Notes under the pieces: model-generated
Told to the model about the DNA's origin: nothing
The model's database searches: none
Seen by the model: only the letters and a program-made list of their open reading frames with translations
Position numbers and translations under genes: made by a program
Shown here: piece by piece, positions 1 to 10,495 of the stretch
Layout: every line of letters begins with the position of its first letter
How positions within the stretch are numbered: position 1 is the first letter of the stretch
From: Prorocentrum cordatum
Lineage: Eukaryota > Sar > Dinophyceae > Prorocentrales > Prorocentraceae
Length of the DNA stretch: 64,000 nt
Direction of reading: 5' to 3'
Assembly (NCBI GenBank): GCA_963575745.1
Contig: CAUYUJ010000170.1
Location: 545,468 to 609,467, forward strand

Positions 1-1050
1 TGAGGCGTTCGGGCGATTTCAGGCCCACCCTGGATTACGTAGGTGGCCCACGGCCCGTCCCGCCACCGTGCCTTGGTGTGATACTGTTGGGGACCTTCTG
101 GGAACCCTCTTGGAGCTCGTTCCGGGCTCCCGTGGAGGTTTCTTGGAGTTCTCTCCGGGCTTTCTGAGAGTCCCAAAATGCTTGAAGAGGGTCCCCGAAG
201 GGCGCCGAGAGGCTGTAAAAGGCTCGAACGGGCTATGAAGGCTCCCGAGGTGGTCCGCAGCAGTGTCATACCAGAGGTTCCTGGTATGATGCTGTTGAGG
301 GCTTGCTTGGAATTCATTCTGTGTGGGCCCCGCTTGGCGGGTCTCTCGGGGCGCTCGGGCGATTTCAGGCCCCTCTTGGATTATCTAGTGGCCTGCGGCA
401 CACCCCGCCACTGTGCCTGGGTAGTGGGTCAGAATCCTGAGGGCTGTCGGGGGACTTCTGGAGGCAGTCTGGAGGCCGCTCGGGAGCCTCTTGGGAGCCT
501 CCTGGGAGCGTCTTGGGGTCTCCTGGGGGCCTCTTGTGGGCCTCTTGTGGGCCTCTTGGGGGCCTCTTGCGACCCTCTTGGGGCCTCCTGGGAGCCTCTT
601 GGGGCGGTGAGATTGAAATGTCGGTTCGTGTTCGCCCACTGGGGCTTCTTTTGGGACGATCCAGGGGCCGTCTTGGGCCGTCTTGGAGGCCTCTTGGGCT
701 GTCTTGGAGGTCTTCTGGGCCGTCTCGGCGCCGTCTTGACGGCCTCGCAGCCCGTTTTTGGGCGATCTTTCGGGCCTCTTGGGCCGTCATGGAACGTCGG
801 GAAGCCGAAAAGGCAAAAGCGTTAACATCTGTCAAAAACCAGCGGACATTCAATGCATTTTACGTCGTAAGGTCCTCTTGGGAGTGCTCTTGGAGGCCAC
901 TTTGGGCGTCTTGGAGCCGGATTGGAGGCGCCTTGGGCCGTCCGGAGGCCATTTTGTGCGTCTTGGAGCAATCTTTCGGCGGCTCTAGACTCCCTTGGGC
1001 CCCTCTTAGAGTATCTTGGACCTGATCTGCCAAAGGAGGGGCAACTTTGC
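1..1050. repeat. degenerate GC-rich minisatellite region
   Basis: This stretch has no convincing gene. It is built from loosely repeated words such as CTCTTGGGGGCCTCTTG, repeating every 12-20 bases, which gives long false open frames rich in Gly, Pro, Arg and Leu on both strands. A longer unit of about 85 bases occurs twice, at 12-95 and 352-436 (starting GGCGATTTCAGGCCC and including CCCGCCAC). The tag TCGGGAAGCCGAAAA at about 797 recurs at about 15517, and in reverse complement near 8155, so the family is dispersed in both orientations. Confidence 0.7.
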
Positions 1051-1348
1051 TCGAAGGCGGCTCGAAAAGGGAAGTGGGGACCGTATTCTGACCCGGGACC
1101 CCCCCTGGGACCTCCTCCCGAGACCCACCCCCTCTGGGACCCCCTGGGTGGGGAAGGGATCAAAGGGAAGGGGCTTCCCTTCGATGTAATTTCGATTTCG
1201 ATTACGACCTGGCTCGATTCGCCTCGAGTTGACGACCTTGGCGCGCCAAAGAGGGTCTTAGGAGAGTCTCCGGGCATGGAAGAGCAAGTCGAATGAAAGA
1301 TCGTCTCTTAGGACCACCCGGGGACGACGGACCGAGAATTCCCCCTCA

Positions 1349-2760
1349 CACACGCCGACAGTGTCGGCGGATTTGACTGATGAGCAGATAGCGGTTGAGA
1401 CCACCGGGATTCAAGGTGGCTTGAGGAAGAACTTCACCGCTGCTGCTGCCACAATCTATTTCTCTGAGGCCGACCCGGAGATAATCTCGCAGAAGGTGAT
1501 CGAAGGGTGGAGCAACCCCGACTTCGAAAAGCAGCTCTCCCCGTGGCACCCTGAGGAACATTGATGATTCGTACGGAATGTTATGAGTGCCGTTGTCGAA
1601 ACCGCAAAGACATGCACGAAGCCCGATGAGATGCTGGATGGCGATGAAGTGGGGGAATCGTTCCGTCAGCGTGTTGATGCGAAGGCGCATGCAGGACCTC
1701 TACAATGAAATGTTGAGGGGAAGTTGCGTCCTGGAGGTGGCATCAATATTGGATCCTTGCAGTGCAGAGTTAGCACGGGCGAAACTAAGCGATGAAGAAA
1801 GTATAAGCTAATCGAGGATGTCCTTGAATCTCTCGGGAAAGATGGGGTAATCGAGAGGGCTGGGCTGTCGTATGATGCTCGAGCCAATGCGAATACCGAA
1901 ATCCGAAAGCGTGGAATTGAGCTCACTACATTCTGATGATGGAAAAATGTCGGATCCAAATCCGCGGAATCTGCCGAAAGGCGGTATGCGACTTCTGAGG
2001 CCCCAAACGGGGAAAAAACCGAATAGTGCCGCGTCGGTGCTTCCTGACTCGCCAGACGGGGACGGGTGGCGACACGGCGGACGCAGCTGGCGTCGGAGAT
2101 CGCGGTGCTGCTGCGGCTGAAGACCCAGCTGTCCGTGATGCGGATTCCAGGCGCTGGGGCCGTGGTTGTGGGGGAGAATCGTCAAAGGGAGGCAAGAGGG
2201 AACGAGATCCCGCCATTGGCGATGGACCCCCTGGTAATTATCCGCACTAGGGTGCGAAGGGTAGGTAGGGGCCGCGGTGGCGGCCGAGGCCAAATAAGAC
2301 GCCTTTTCTCTTTGCAGGAATCGTTGGAGCAGTGCTTCGAGTTCTCGGTGGATCGGTCGAGATGGCAGTGAGAATACCGGGGGATGGTCGGGGTCATGAA
2401 CGCTGGAAAGCTCGTGGCGACCGCAACGATGCATCGTGGATTTCGGGAAGCTCCTACTGGCCAGGCGATTCCTGGAAATCAGAATCGAGCCGAGGCTGGG
2501 GAGGCAGCTCGCGGTGAACGAGGTCGAAACGCGACCCATGGGGGCTGGACGCGCTTGCGGGCCGAGTGAAATTCGGGGCTACGTCGAGCACCGATCCTTC
2601 ACCGCTGCAGCAGGAGTAGCTACGACTCGGAGGGATGGCGCTGTAAGACTTTCTTTTTTGGGGTTGGCGTCCCCGCGGCGAGCTGTAGCGAAAACTCGCA
2701 CGTGGGGGTAAGTGGGTTTTGGTGCCCGCCGCGGGAGAGTCGTCGCCATCGTTCCTTCCG
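1349..2760 (+). pseudogene. broken reading frame of unknown family
   Basis: I do not recognise the product. One frame reads like real protein from 1349 to about 2460: 1349-1561 has mixed charged and hydrophobic composition (for example SEADPEIISQKVIEGWSNP), and 1796-1933 continues with KLIEDVLESLGKDGVIERAG. The frame is broken by nine stops, at 1562, 1565, 1706, 1793, 1934, 1937, 2024, 2045 and 2369. Eight are TGA and one is TAG. From about 2440 a different frame looks more protein-like (EIRIEPRLGRQLAVNEVE) and runs to 2711. I infer a decayed gene or mobile-element ORF. Recoding of TGA is a less likely alternative. No start codon or family motif could be assigned. Confidence 0.4.
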
Positions 2761-3052
2761 CCTCTGTTTGACGCTTCCGCTCGCCCGACGCTGCGGGCTT
2801 GTGGTTCAAGATGAGATTGCACACTTGTACGCAGTTCGCGTCTGGGCAAACGGTGCGCGTGCCTCTCTCTTGGCGCGCGCGTATCACACATCTCCGCATT
2901 GTCAGCTTGTCGGAACCACCGCGCCATTGGAACAATCATCCGTTCGTAAGGTCATCGTGAAGGGATCTCCTGAGTTAGGAGAAAGGAGTCGGGCATCTGC
3001 TCGATCATCGCCAGGTAATGGCATTCTCTGCTGAAAGATGGAGGAGGAGACG

Positions 3053-3145
3053 GAGGAAGAGCAGGAAGAGGAGGAGGAGGAGGAGGAGGAGGAGGAGGAG
3101 GAGGAGGAGGAGGATTGGGAGGAGGAGGAGGAGGAGGAGGAGATC
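3053..3145 (+). repeat. (GGA)n polypurine tract
   Basis: A nearly pure GGA/GAG trinucleotide run. It gives false poly-Arg, poly-Glu, poly-Ser and poly-Pro frames. The 2761-3052 interval before it holds nothing I can assign. Confidence 0.9.
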
Positions 3146-3240
3146 CAGTGTAAACCCAAAGTTCATCAACGACATCAGCGATGCTAGAATAAACCCTCTC
3201 TCCAACCTCCCTTTCCATAGGCCCCTACACGGAGACAACC

Positions 3241-3375
3241 ATTTGAAGATCCTGAAGCGTGCCAAACACCATTCTCGGGACTTCAACGCCACGAATCAAC
3301 CTGATTGTTGCGTCTTGACGATCCCGAATCGTGCCAGAACACCATTCCTAGAACTTCGATGCCGCCACTCAGTGT
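3241..3375 (+). repeat. two-copy ~65-bp tandem repeat
   Basis: Two diverged tandem copies: one begins GAAGATCCTGAAGCGTGCC and carries CACCATTCTCGGGACTTC. The second begins GACGATCCCGAATCGTGCC and carries CACCATTCCTAGAACTTC. Confidence 0.6.
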
Positions 3376-3425
3376 AACTTTTGCGCCCTAACAATCTGGA
3401 GACGTTCCAGTACGTTAACCATGGG

Positions 3426-3770
3426 AATCCGTGAAGTTTATGACATTTCGCTGAACGGACGTGCGCGGCGCTAAGACCAGAGCGACATTTTGAAAAGGAA
3501 CCGCCCTCAATCCGTGAAGCTCGTGCAATTTTTCAAACTAATGTGTGCGGCGCTCAGGCGAAAATCACATTTTGAAAACGGCTCTCCCTTAATCCGTGAA
3601 GCTCTTGCACATGTTTGTTGCGATTTTGAAAGCGAAAGTGCGCGGCGTTGAGGCGAGAGCCAATTTTGAAAAACACACGCCGTCAATCCGTAATGTTACT
3701 GCAATTTTCAGAGTTGAATGTGCGCTGTGCTAAGGCGAGAGCCATTTTTTTGAAGCGGCCCGCCCGCATC
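3426..3770 (+). repeat. 82-95 bp tandem repeat, about four copies
   Basis: The word GTGCGCGGCGCTAAG and variants start at 3461, 3543, 3638 and 3720. Each is followed by an ATTTTGAAAA block and by AATCCGTGAAGCT or a variant. The spacing is 82, 95 and 82 bases. No gene is seen in this interval. Confidence 0.75.
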
Positions 3771-3887
3771 GAAGAAGGTGTTGTCAGTTATTTAGCGTCA
3801 GGGTCATACATGCGAAGGAGGTCTCAGGCGAAACTCCTGGCCCGCCCTTCCGACTGGCTTCGGGGTGCGACAGGGAGGGGAAAACGA

Positions 3888-3925
3888 GTGGAGGAGGAGG
3901 AGGAGGAGGAGGAGGGGGATGGGGC
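3888..3925 (+). repeat. short (GGA)n tract
   Basis: A short GGA run. The following 3926-4150 holds no gene. It contains words built on CATGGCATGG and GCATTGCATTG. Confidence 0.8.
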
Positions 3926-4154
3926 AAGCTAGGTGCGCTCGCGTCATATCTGACATCCTACCCCTCCCTCCCATCCCTTACCATGGCGCAGATCCCCTCT
4001 CTACTCGCACAGTCGGATGTCGAGCAGGGCAATGATCTCGAAAGGGTACGCGATGCATTGTAGGGCACGGCATGGCATGGCGTAGAAGAGCACCGCGAAG
4101 CGTAGTATCAACCTAGCATTGCATTGCATGCCGTGGCATGGCACGGGAAATGAC

Positions 4155-4535
4155 GGCAGCGCTGCAGCGGGAGCACGAGTCGAAACAAGCAGAAGCGCGG
4201 AAATGAGGCCAGCGCTGCAGCGGGAGCACGACTCGGAACGAGCGGAAGCACGCCGGAATCGGCCCGGGAGGCCTCCCGGGCGCCGGAAGCAGAAATTCAG
4301 CATTTTCAAAAGAAAAATGTGTATTGGAATGGCCTTTTTTCGGCGCCGCCTGGGAACTCGATTTTCCGGGGCCGGCCGGAACGGGCTCCGGACCTGGCCC
4401 GGGCGCCGGCCCGGGCGCCGGCTCGGGCGTGCAGCCCGGGCGCCGGCGGAAATGAGGCCAGCGCTGCAGCGGGAGCACGATTCGGAACGAGCGGGGCCCG
4501 AAAATGAGGCCGGCGCCTCAGCGAGAGCAGCTTTT
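4155..4535 (+). repeat. dispersed ~45-bp repeat, four copies
   Basis: The unit AATGAGGCCAGCGCTGCAG followed by CGGGAGCACGA and CGGAACGAGCGG occurs near 4155, 4203 and 4452, with a more diverged copy at about 4503. Between the copies lies a GC-rich stretch of repeated CCCGGGCGCCGG words (4390-4445). No gene is seen. Confidence 0.7.
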
Positions 4536-4672
4536 TGGAAAAAAATGCAGGCGAAAACCCAACTCCGGGGAATTTTGTGTGTAAAAAACAGTGCGCGGGG
4601 GGGGGGGCGGCTACTCCCAAGACGTCATCAGGGGAAGAGGGAGAGTAGTATTCATATTGCGTAATTGTGGAG

Positions 4673-4835
4673 GAGAACGACGAGGAGGAGGAGGAGGAGG
4701 AGGAGGAGGAGGAGGAGGAGGAGGAGGAGGAGGAGGAGGAGGAGGGGAGGAGGCGGAGGAGGAGGAGGAGGAGGAGGAGGAGGAGGAGGAGGAGGAGGAG
4801 GAGCAGGAGGAGGAGGAGCAGCAGCAAAGGAGGAT
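4673..4835 (+). repeat. (GGA)n polypurine tract, about 160 bp
   Basis: A long GGA/GAG run with few interruptions. Open frames crossing it are products of the repeat. Confidence 0.9.
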
Positions 4836-5227
4836 GCTCACGGCAAAAAGTGACCGGCCTCAGTGGGACAACGGAGATCACCGACAGGAAGACCAACCAA
4901 CGCTACAGGAGCCGTGCGCCGGGGGCTGCCGCACCGGTTTCGCGCAGGGTCGTCGTCGTCGTCGCCGTCCTCGTCCTCGTCCTTGTTCTCGTCATCGTTG
5001 TCGTGGTGCGCAGGCGCAGGGCGAGCCCCTGTCGCGGTTTTCCAGCCTCGGGATGCGTTCCAGCAGTTGCGCCCCGCCGAGAGCGTTTTCCAAGGGTGCT
5101 CAGATCGTCCCGAACGGGCGCCAGGCCGCCAGAGGCTTGAGTTATGGCCCGAAAACCACCAGTAACAGGGGTGGGCCTTTCCCTCCCGCGTCGTCGTCGT
5201 TGCTGCTGCTGTCGTCGTCATCGTCTC
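4836..5227. other. spacer without recognisable gene
   Basis: Mixed GC-rich DNA with a CGT/CGTC run (about 4948-5003) and a short GTCGTC/GCTGCT run (about 5191-5222). No conserved protein motif was seen in any frame. Confidence 0.5.
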
Positions 5228-5420
5228 CCCCCCTTCTCCTCCTCCTCCTCCTCCTCCTCCTCCTCCTTCTCCTCTCCTACCCCCTCATCCCCCTCCTCCT
5301 CCTCCTCCTCCTCCTCCTCCTCCTCCTCCTCCTCCTTCTCCTTTCCTCCCCCCTCATCCCCCTTCCTCCTCCTCCTCGTCCTCCTCCTCCTCCTCCTCCT
5401 TCCTCCTCCTCCTCCTCCTT

Positions 5421-5452
<32 letters not shown>

Positions 5453-5518
5453 CCTCCTCCTCGTCTTGCTCCTCCTCCTGCTCCTCCTCCTCCTCCTCCT
5501 CCTCCTCTTCCTCCCTGG
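5228..5518 (+). repeat. (TCC)n polypyrimidine tract, about 290 bp
   Basis: Long TCC/CTC run with a TCG-rich part near 5424-5465. It is the complement-strand version of the GGA tract 400 bases upstream, so the strand bias switches within 0.5 kb. Confidence 0.9.
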
Positions 5519-5651
5519 CCTGAGGGGGCCCCAGGACCTCAGAGGAGGCACGGCTCAAGAGCAGCGGGCCCCTGGGGCTCGGAGGTGGCGCGACAAGCGC
5601 CCTGTGCCAGGGTCACCTCTCAGGGGCAACGCTCTGGGGGGTATATGCTCG

Positions 5652-5835
5652 GTATCGTTTAACCGATCCCCATCCCGATCTCCATTCCCTTCGAGACCCC
5701 CACCAAATCACCACCCCAGTTGGGGATACACCCCTCGAAACCCGAAGGGAACGGCCTATATCCCCATCAAGGGGGGTAAATCGGCCAGCGGGGCCCAGGC
5801 CACGCCGCTGGGGATGGGGATCGGTTGAACGATAC
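5652..5835. repeat. inverted repeat / MITE-like hairpin
   Basis: The arm at 5652-5676 (starting GTATCGTTTAACCGATCC) pairs with 5811-5835 (ending GGTTGAACGATAC), matching at 24 of 25 positions. Inside, TTCCCTTCG at 5685-5693 can pair with CGAAGGGAA at 5743-5751, and CAGCGG and CCGCTG near 5786-5810 can form a further stem. No protein is encoded. It could be a small non-autonomous inverted-repeat element or a structured-RNA locus. I did not identify a target-site duplication. Confidence 0.6.
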
Positions 5836-5958
5836 TCATAGGCTCAGGGGGAGCGGTCGATTGTAGCCCCAGTGTTCGATGGGGCGGGGAAGTCGTTCGC
5901 GGCGCAGAGGCGGTCGTTGCGCCGACCTGCAGGACTTGCTGTTCTGTGAGTAGCAGTC

Positions 5959-7138
5959 TCGGGCTGCTGAGGTGATGAAGAGCGAAGATGATGAAGAGCG
6001 AGGAATCGAAGGAGAGGCTCGGCTTCATGTCCAAGTGGAGGGAAACGCTCCATCCAAGACGCCCACGGCGAATCGACGCCGGCCCCTGCCACTCGGGAGC
6101 CTCTTGGACCGTCTTGGGGCCCTTTTGGGCCGTCTGGCGGGCATCTCGGGAACCTATTCAGCCGTTTGGGGGCGATTCTGCGATGTCTTAGAGCTGTGTA
6201 TGGTGCAAATTATGTTGTGCAGTATCTGCGGCGTAAGCCATGTGGTTAACTATATGGGTTAAGCGAAGGCCCCGTACGCAAACGCATACACACCCCATGG
6301 CTGCAGGCGCTGCTTGGGGAACTGGGCCTCTTCGAGGCATTGTTGGAGCCCTCTCGAGGTGCTCCTGGGCCATCCCGGAGCCCCCTCGGGGCCATCTCAG
6401 GGGCGAGGGGGCGTGCCGATGGCGGGCCCGGCGCCTGGCACGCCGTGCGCCCCTGCGGCACGCCAAGAGGAGGCGGCGGATGAGGCCAGGCAGAAGCGCG
6501 GGCGACGCGCCCCAAAAACGGGGCAGTCTTCGCCGGCGTTGGCGCGGAAGCTGCCCGCGCCAGGTCTCGCGTGAGCGCCCTCGTCACCACTGCGGCGTGC
6601 CGCGCCGGCGGCCCGCGCAGGCCGCCGCGCAAGGTCCCCCACGCCATCTCGCGTGAGGCCCGTTTCGTTTCGTCGCTCACGCGGCGCTGCCTGCCTACCA
6701 ATCATATGTCGAGGGGAGCTGGGCCCCCGGCCCGGGGGGCGGCCCGCTTCTTCAAGACTCCCCCCCCCCCCAGTCCCGTTTTCAGCCCCAGGGGGGGGGG
6801 GGGGCGACCCGCTTCGCGGCCGGGCCCGCTGCTTGGGAGAGGCCGCAGAGCGGCCCCCAGAGCGATCAGACCGCCGGTCCGGCGGCCCAGGACGGCCCCG
6901 AGCCACCCCGAAGACGGCCTCGCGGGGGCCTCAGACGGCCCCAGAAGCTCTCCAAACGGACCAAGGGGCTCCCAAGACGGCCCCAGGAGGCGCCAAGAGG
7001 ACCCGCCGTGGCCATTCTGGCCCCAGCCGTTTTGGCCCCCGGATTTTGATCAACCTCGCTGCCCGCCGCACCACGCCGCCACAGCGGCGCCCCCCCCTGC
7101 GGGTCGACCCTCGCCCGTCGCTCGGCCCCTCCGCGGCG
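5959..7138. other. GC-rich spacer upstream of psbY-like gene
   Basis: No reliable gene. It contains CTTGGGGCC-type degenerate minisatellite words (6090-6170, 6330-6410, 6880-7040) and C and G homopolymer runs near 6765 and 6792. Long open frames here are an effect of high GC content. It may include the 5' untranslated region of the gene that follows, but no promoter or spliced-leader acceptor could be identified. Confidence 0.5.
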
Positions 7139-7516
7139 ATGGCCCCCGCGCGCTCCCGGCCCGCCCTCACCGCCCTGCTGCTCGCCGCGCTCGCCCTCGG
7201 CGCGTGCCGCCCGGCGGCCTTCCTCCCCGCTCCGGCGGGGGCGCCCCCGAGGGCCGGCGGCGCGGGCGGCGAGCCGCTCGGGGCGCACGCTGCGGTGCTG
7301 GCCGCCGCCTCCGCCGTGCCCGCGCCGGCGCTGGCGCTCGCCTCCGAGGACGACGACGGCTTCGACGTGCGCATCATCGCCGTCCTGGCGCTGCCGCTCC
7401 TGGCCGCCTCGTGGGCCCTCTTCAACGTCTGGCGCGTGGCCTTCCGCCAGGGCGCCCGCATCGGCGAGGGCGTGGGCGGCGGGAACTCGAAGATCGGCCT
7501 GGCCCCAGAGGAGTGA
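7139..7516 (+). CDS. psbY: PsbY-like photosystem II protein precursor, nuclear-encoded
   Basis: This encodes 125 residues and looks complete and intronless. Residues 8-24 are a hydrophobic signal peptide (ALTALLLAALALGA). It is followed at 28-32 by FLPAP, resembling the FVAP motif after the signal peptide in peridinin-plastid proteins. An Ala-rich stretch (51-68) ends in ALALA before acidic SEDDD, like a thylakoid-lumen cleavage site. The mature part carries one membrane span at about 77-99 with the PsbY pattern D-x-R...LPLLAASWALFN (72-104). PsbY is a one- or two-span subunit at the edge of photosystem II near cytochrome b559. I chose the ATG at 7139 because everything upstream in the frame is low-complexity. 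The assignment rests on a short motif; another small PSII subunit is the main alternative. Confidence 0.75.
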   Translation: MAPARSRPALTALLLAALALGACRPAAFLPAPAGAPPRAGGAGGEPLGAHAAVLAAASAVPAPALALASEDDDGFDVRIIAVLALPLLAASWALFNVWRVAFRQGARIGEGVGGGNSKIGLAPEE

Positions 7517-7616
7517 GATCCTGGCCGAGGGGCGGCCCGTCCAGGCCCCGGCCGGCGCGTCGACGGGTGAGTGGCACGCAGGGTGCGCGTGAGCGCCCCG
7601 CTTCCTCCCTCGACCT

Positions 7617-7740
7617 CTCCTCGACCCCCCCCCCCCCCCTCGCCCTCCCCCCCCCCCCCCTCCTCGACCCCCCCCCCCTCGACCTCCCTCGCCCCCCCCC
7701 TCGACCTCTCCTCGACCTCCCTCGACCCCCCCCCCCCTCG
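7617..7740 (+). repeat. C-rich (TCGACCCC)n tract
   Basis: Runs of 7-16 C broken by TCGAC and TCCTCGAC, 100 bases after the psbY-like stop codon. The run pattern differs from the copy at 42022-42145 although total length is the same. 7741-8140 holds no gene I can support. Confidence 0.85.
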
Positions 7741-8140
7741 CGCTGGCCGCCAGACCGCCAGACCGCCGCCGCAGGGCCCTGCCGCCCGCAGGCCTCGCGA
7801 GAGGTCCTGTGCGAAGAGCGGCGCACTTTTACACGCCAGCGGACCGCCTCAGTTGACATGCCGTTGCTCGTCCGAACACAGAGGGCGCACTGCAGCTCGC
7901 TTTCCCCGTGGATTTTTTCTCTGCTGGCCCCGCCCCCCCCCGCGCCCTCGGGGCGCAGGCCGGCGGGCCGGGGCCCTCGCCTGGGTGTCTGCCTCCGAGC
8001 TCGCCGGAGTGGCTGGGCGGACCGCCGGGAGGAGCCTTGCGAGCATCGGGCAAACAAAAAAGAAGGCGCCAAGATGACCCCGACGAGTGCCCCAAGAGGC
8101 CAACATGCCAGATTTTCTTGAGGTGTTTGAAGGATTTTAG

Positions 8141-8660
8141 CGTTCTTGCCGCTTCGGGCTTCCGACGCTCCCGGACGCCTCAAGAGGCGCCCACGACCGC
8201 CCCGAAACTGCTCAAGAGGACCCAGAAATCCCAAAGACGGCGTGAGAGACCTCTCGGGAGCCCCAAGGTGACTCGAGAGGGCCCCAGGATGGCCCATGAG
8301 GCCGCTCAAGACGGCACAAGAGAGGCCCCAGAGCGGCCCAAGAGGGCCCCAAGAGGGGGAACACGAACCTACAATTCCAGCCTTCCGCCTCCCTAGGCCC
8401 CCAGGAGGCCCAAAGAGGCCCCGACGAGGCACCTCGAGGTTCCCAAGAGGCCCCCCAAGAGGCCCCCCAAGAGGCCCCAAGAGGCTCCCCCAAGAGACCC
8501 GAAAGAGGCCCCAAGAAGGCTCAAAACGGTCCCCAAGAGGCTTCACAGCGGCCTTCGACGAGGTTCCCGAGAGGCTCCCCACGAGACATCAACGAACATT
8601 CAAGCTGCGTCTGACACACAGCCCAGACACCGTGGCGGGATGCTCCGAAGGCCTACATAT
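8141..8660 (-). repeat. degenerate minisatellite, inverted relative to 1-1050
   Basis: AAGAGGCCCCAAGAGG-type words repeat through this stretch. It is the reverse complement of the family at 178-1050 and carries the reverse complement of the TCGGGAAGCCGAAA tag (8151-8175) and of the CCCGCCAC unit (about 8629). No gene is seen. Confidence 0.7.
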
Positions 8661-8729
8661 GTACACACAATGATATCACACCAGAGGAAAACCCCAATCA
8701 GTGGATGGTTTTCGCCGAGGAGATCGACC

Positions 8730-8965
8730 GGGAACCCGGGAGCCCAGGAACTCTGCAGAACCCACCGAAATCGGCCCAGAACCAATAACCGGGAACCCGG
8801 GAACCCGGAACCGGGAACCCGGGAACCCAGCCGGCCACCAAAATCGGCGGGAAATTTTCGCCAAATCTTTCAACCTCCGCTACAATCGTGCATACACATA
8901 CATACATATGATACCGGAGAAAAACCCCAGTCATATTTTTTTAATATTCCAATTGCTCCCTTGAC
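8730..8965. repeat. CCGGGAACCCGGGAACC tandem words
   Basis: Short tandem copies of GGGAACCC with two instances of CCACC(G/A)AAATCGGC, the same core found in the array at 9288-9510. No gene is seen. Confidence 0.65.
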
Positions 8966-8967
8966 AA

Positions 8968-9288
8968 TCGGGCTATAGGGCGGGCTATAGGATTATAGGG
9001 CTATAGGGCTATCGGGCTATAGGGCTATAGGGCTATCGGGCTATAGGACTGTCGGGCTACCGGGCTACAGGGCTCTAGGGCTATAGGACTGTGACCTATA
9101 GGGCCATAGGGCTATAGGGCTATGGGGCTACAGAGCTATATGGGCTATGGGGCTATAGGGCTATAGGGATATAAGGCTATTAGGGCTATAGGGATATAAT
9201 GCTATAGGGCTACAGGGCTATAGGGCTATACGGCTATAGGGCAATAGGGCTATAAGGCTATAGGGCTACTGGGCTATTGGGCTATTGG
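8968..9288 (+). repeat. (GGGCTATA)n array
   Basis: About 320 bases of tandem GGGCTATA with variants (GGGCTATC, GGGATATA, GGGCTACA). The 8-base unit differs from the TTTAGGG repeat usual for plants and dinoflagellates, so I do not call it a telomere. Confidence 0.85.
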
Positions 9289-9510
9289 GCACCCCCGGGC
9301 ACCCGGGCATCCCCGGGCACCCAGGCACCCGGGCCCGGCCACCGAAATCGGCCACGCACCTCACCGGCCACCCGGGCACCCGGGCACCGCCGGGCACCCG
9401 GGCACCCGGGCACCCGGGCCCGGCCACCGAAATCGGCCGCACACCGGGCACCCGGGCACCCGGGCACCCCCGGGTACCCGGGCCCGGCCACCGAAATCGG
9501 CCGCACTTCT
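9288..9510 (+). repeat. CCCGGGCA array with higher-order unit
   Basis: Tandem GGGCACCC blocks. Three are followed by CGGCCACCGAAATCGGCC (about 9336, 9421 and 9484), making a higher-order unit of about 65-85 bases. It directly abuts the GGGCTATA array. Confidence 0.8.
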
Positions 9511-9565
9511 CACCAAACCCTTTAATCCGCTAGGACCCCTACAGAGGCAAGCTCTGATTGGGGAG

Positions 9566-10066
9566 CATACGTACATACATTTATACATACATACATACAT
9601 ACATGCATGCATGCATGCATGCATACATACATGCATACACATATATATATATATATGTATATATATATAGATGTATATATACAACAATACATACACACAT
9701 GCATGCATACCTATATACATACATACATACAAACATACATACATACATACATACATACATACATTCATACATACATTCATTCATACACATACACACAGCC
9801 ATATATACACACATCCATACAGCCATACATACATACAAACATACATACACACATACGCACATACACACATACACATACACACATACACGCATACACACAT
9901 ACACACATACACATACACATACACACTTAGGTACATACATACATACATTCAATCATCCGTACAATCATACATACATGCATACATACATACATACATACAT
10001 CTGCACATACATACATCCACACGCACACACATGCATACACACATACACACATACATGCAAACGCAC

Positions 10067-10139
<73 letters not shown>

Positions 10140-10495
10140 TACCTACATACATACCTACATACATACATACACACATACATACATACACACATACACACAT
10201 ACACACATACATACGTACATACATACGTGTTTACATACAAGCATACATACATGCATCCATGCGTACGTACACGCATACATACATCCATCCATGCATCCAT
10301 CCGTCCATCCAAACATCCATACATACATACGTACATGCATACACATGCATATTGGCACACACATGTATCAGCACACATCTTCTGTTGACACATATATATA
10401 TATATACACATGTTCACATAGTGTACAGATGCATGCATACACACACCTGTATACATCTATATATGCATATATATATATATATATATATATGGATT
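9566..10495 (+). repeat. (CATA)n / (ACAC) microsatellite, about 0.9 kb
   Basis: A very long tetranucleotide array of CATA with CATG, CACA and TATA variants. Every frame stays open and encodes only His, Thr, Tyr and Ile (or Cys, Val, Tyr and Met on the other strand), so the long frames here are not genes. 10496-10905 is unique-looking DNA without a recognisable gene. Confidence 0.95.

Noticed and set aside
4591-5523. 310-residue open frame
   Set aside because: It crosses GGA and TCC tracts and encodes poly-Gly, poly-Glu, poly-Leu and poly-Ser only.
6571-8121. 516-residue open frame over the psbY-like gene
   Set aside because: Arg/Pro-rich, in a different frame from the recognised gene, explained by high GC.
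8968-9288. Possible telomere-like array
   Set aside because: The unit is GGGCTATA, not TTTAGGG, and lies internally.
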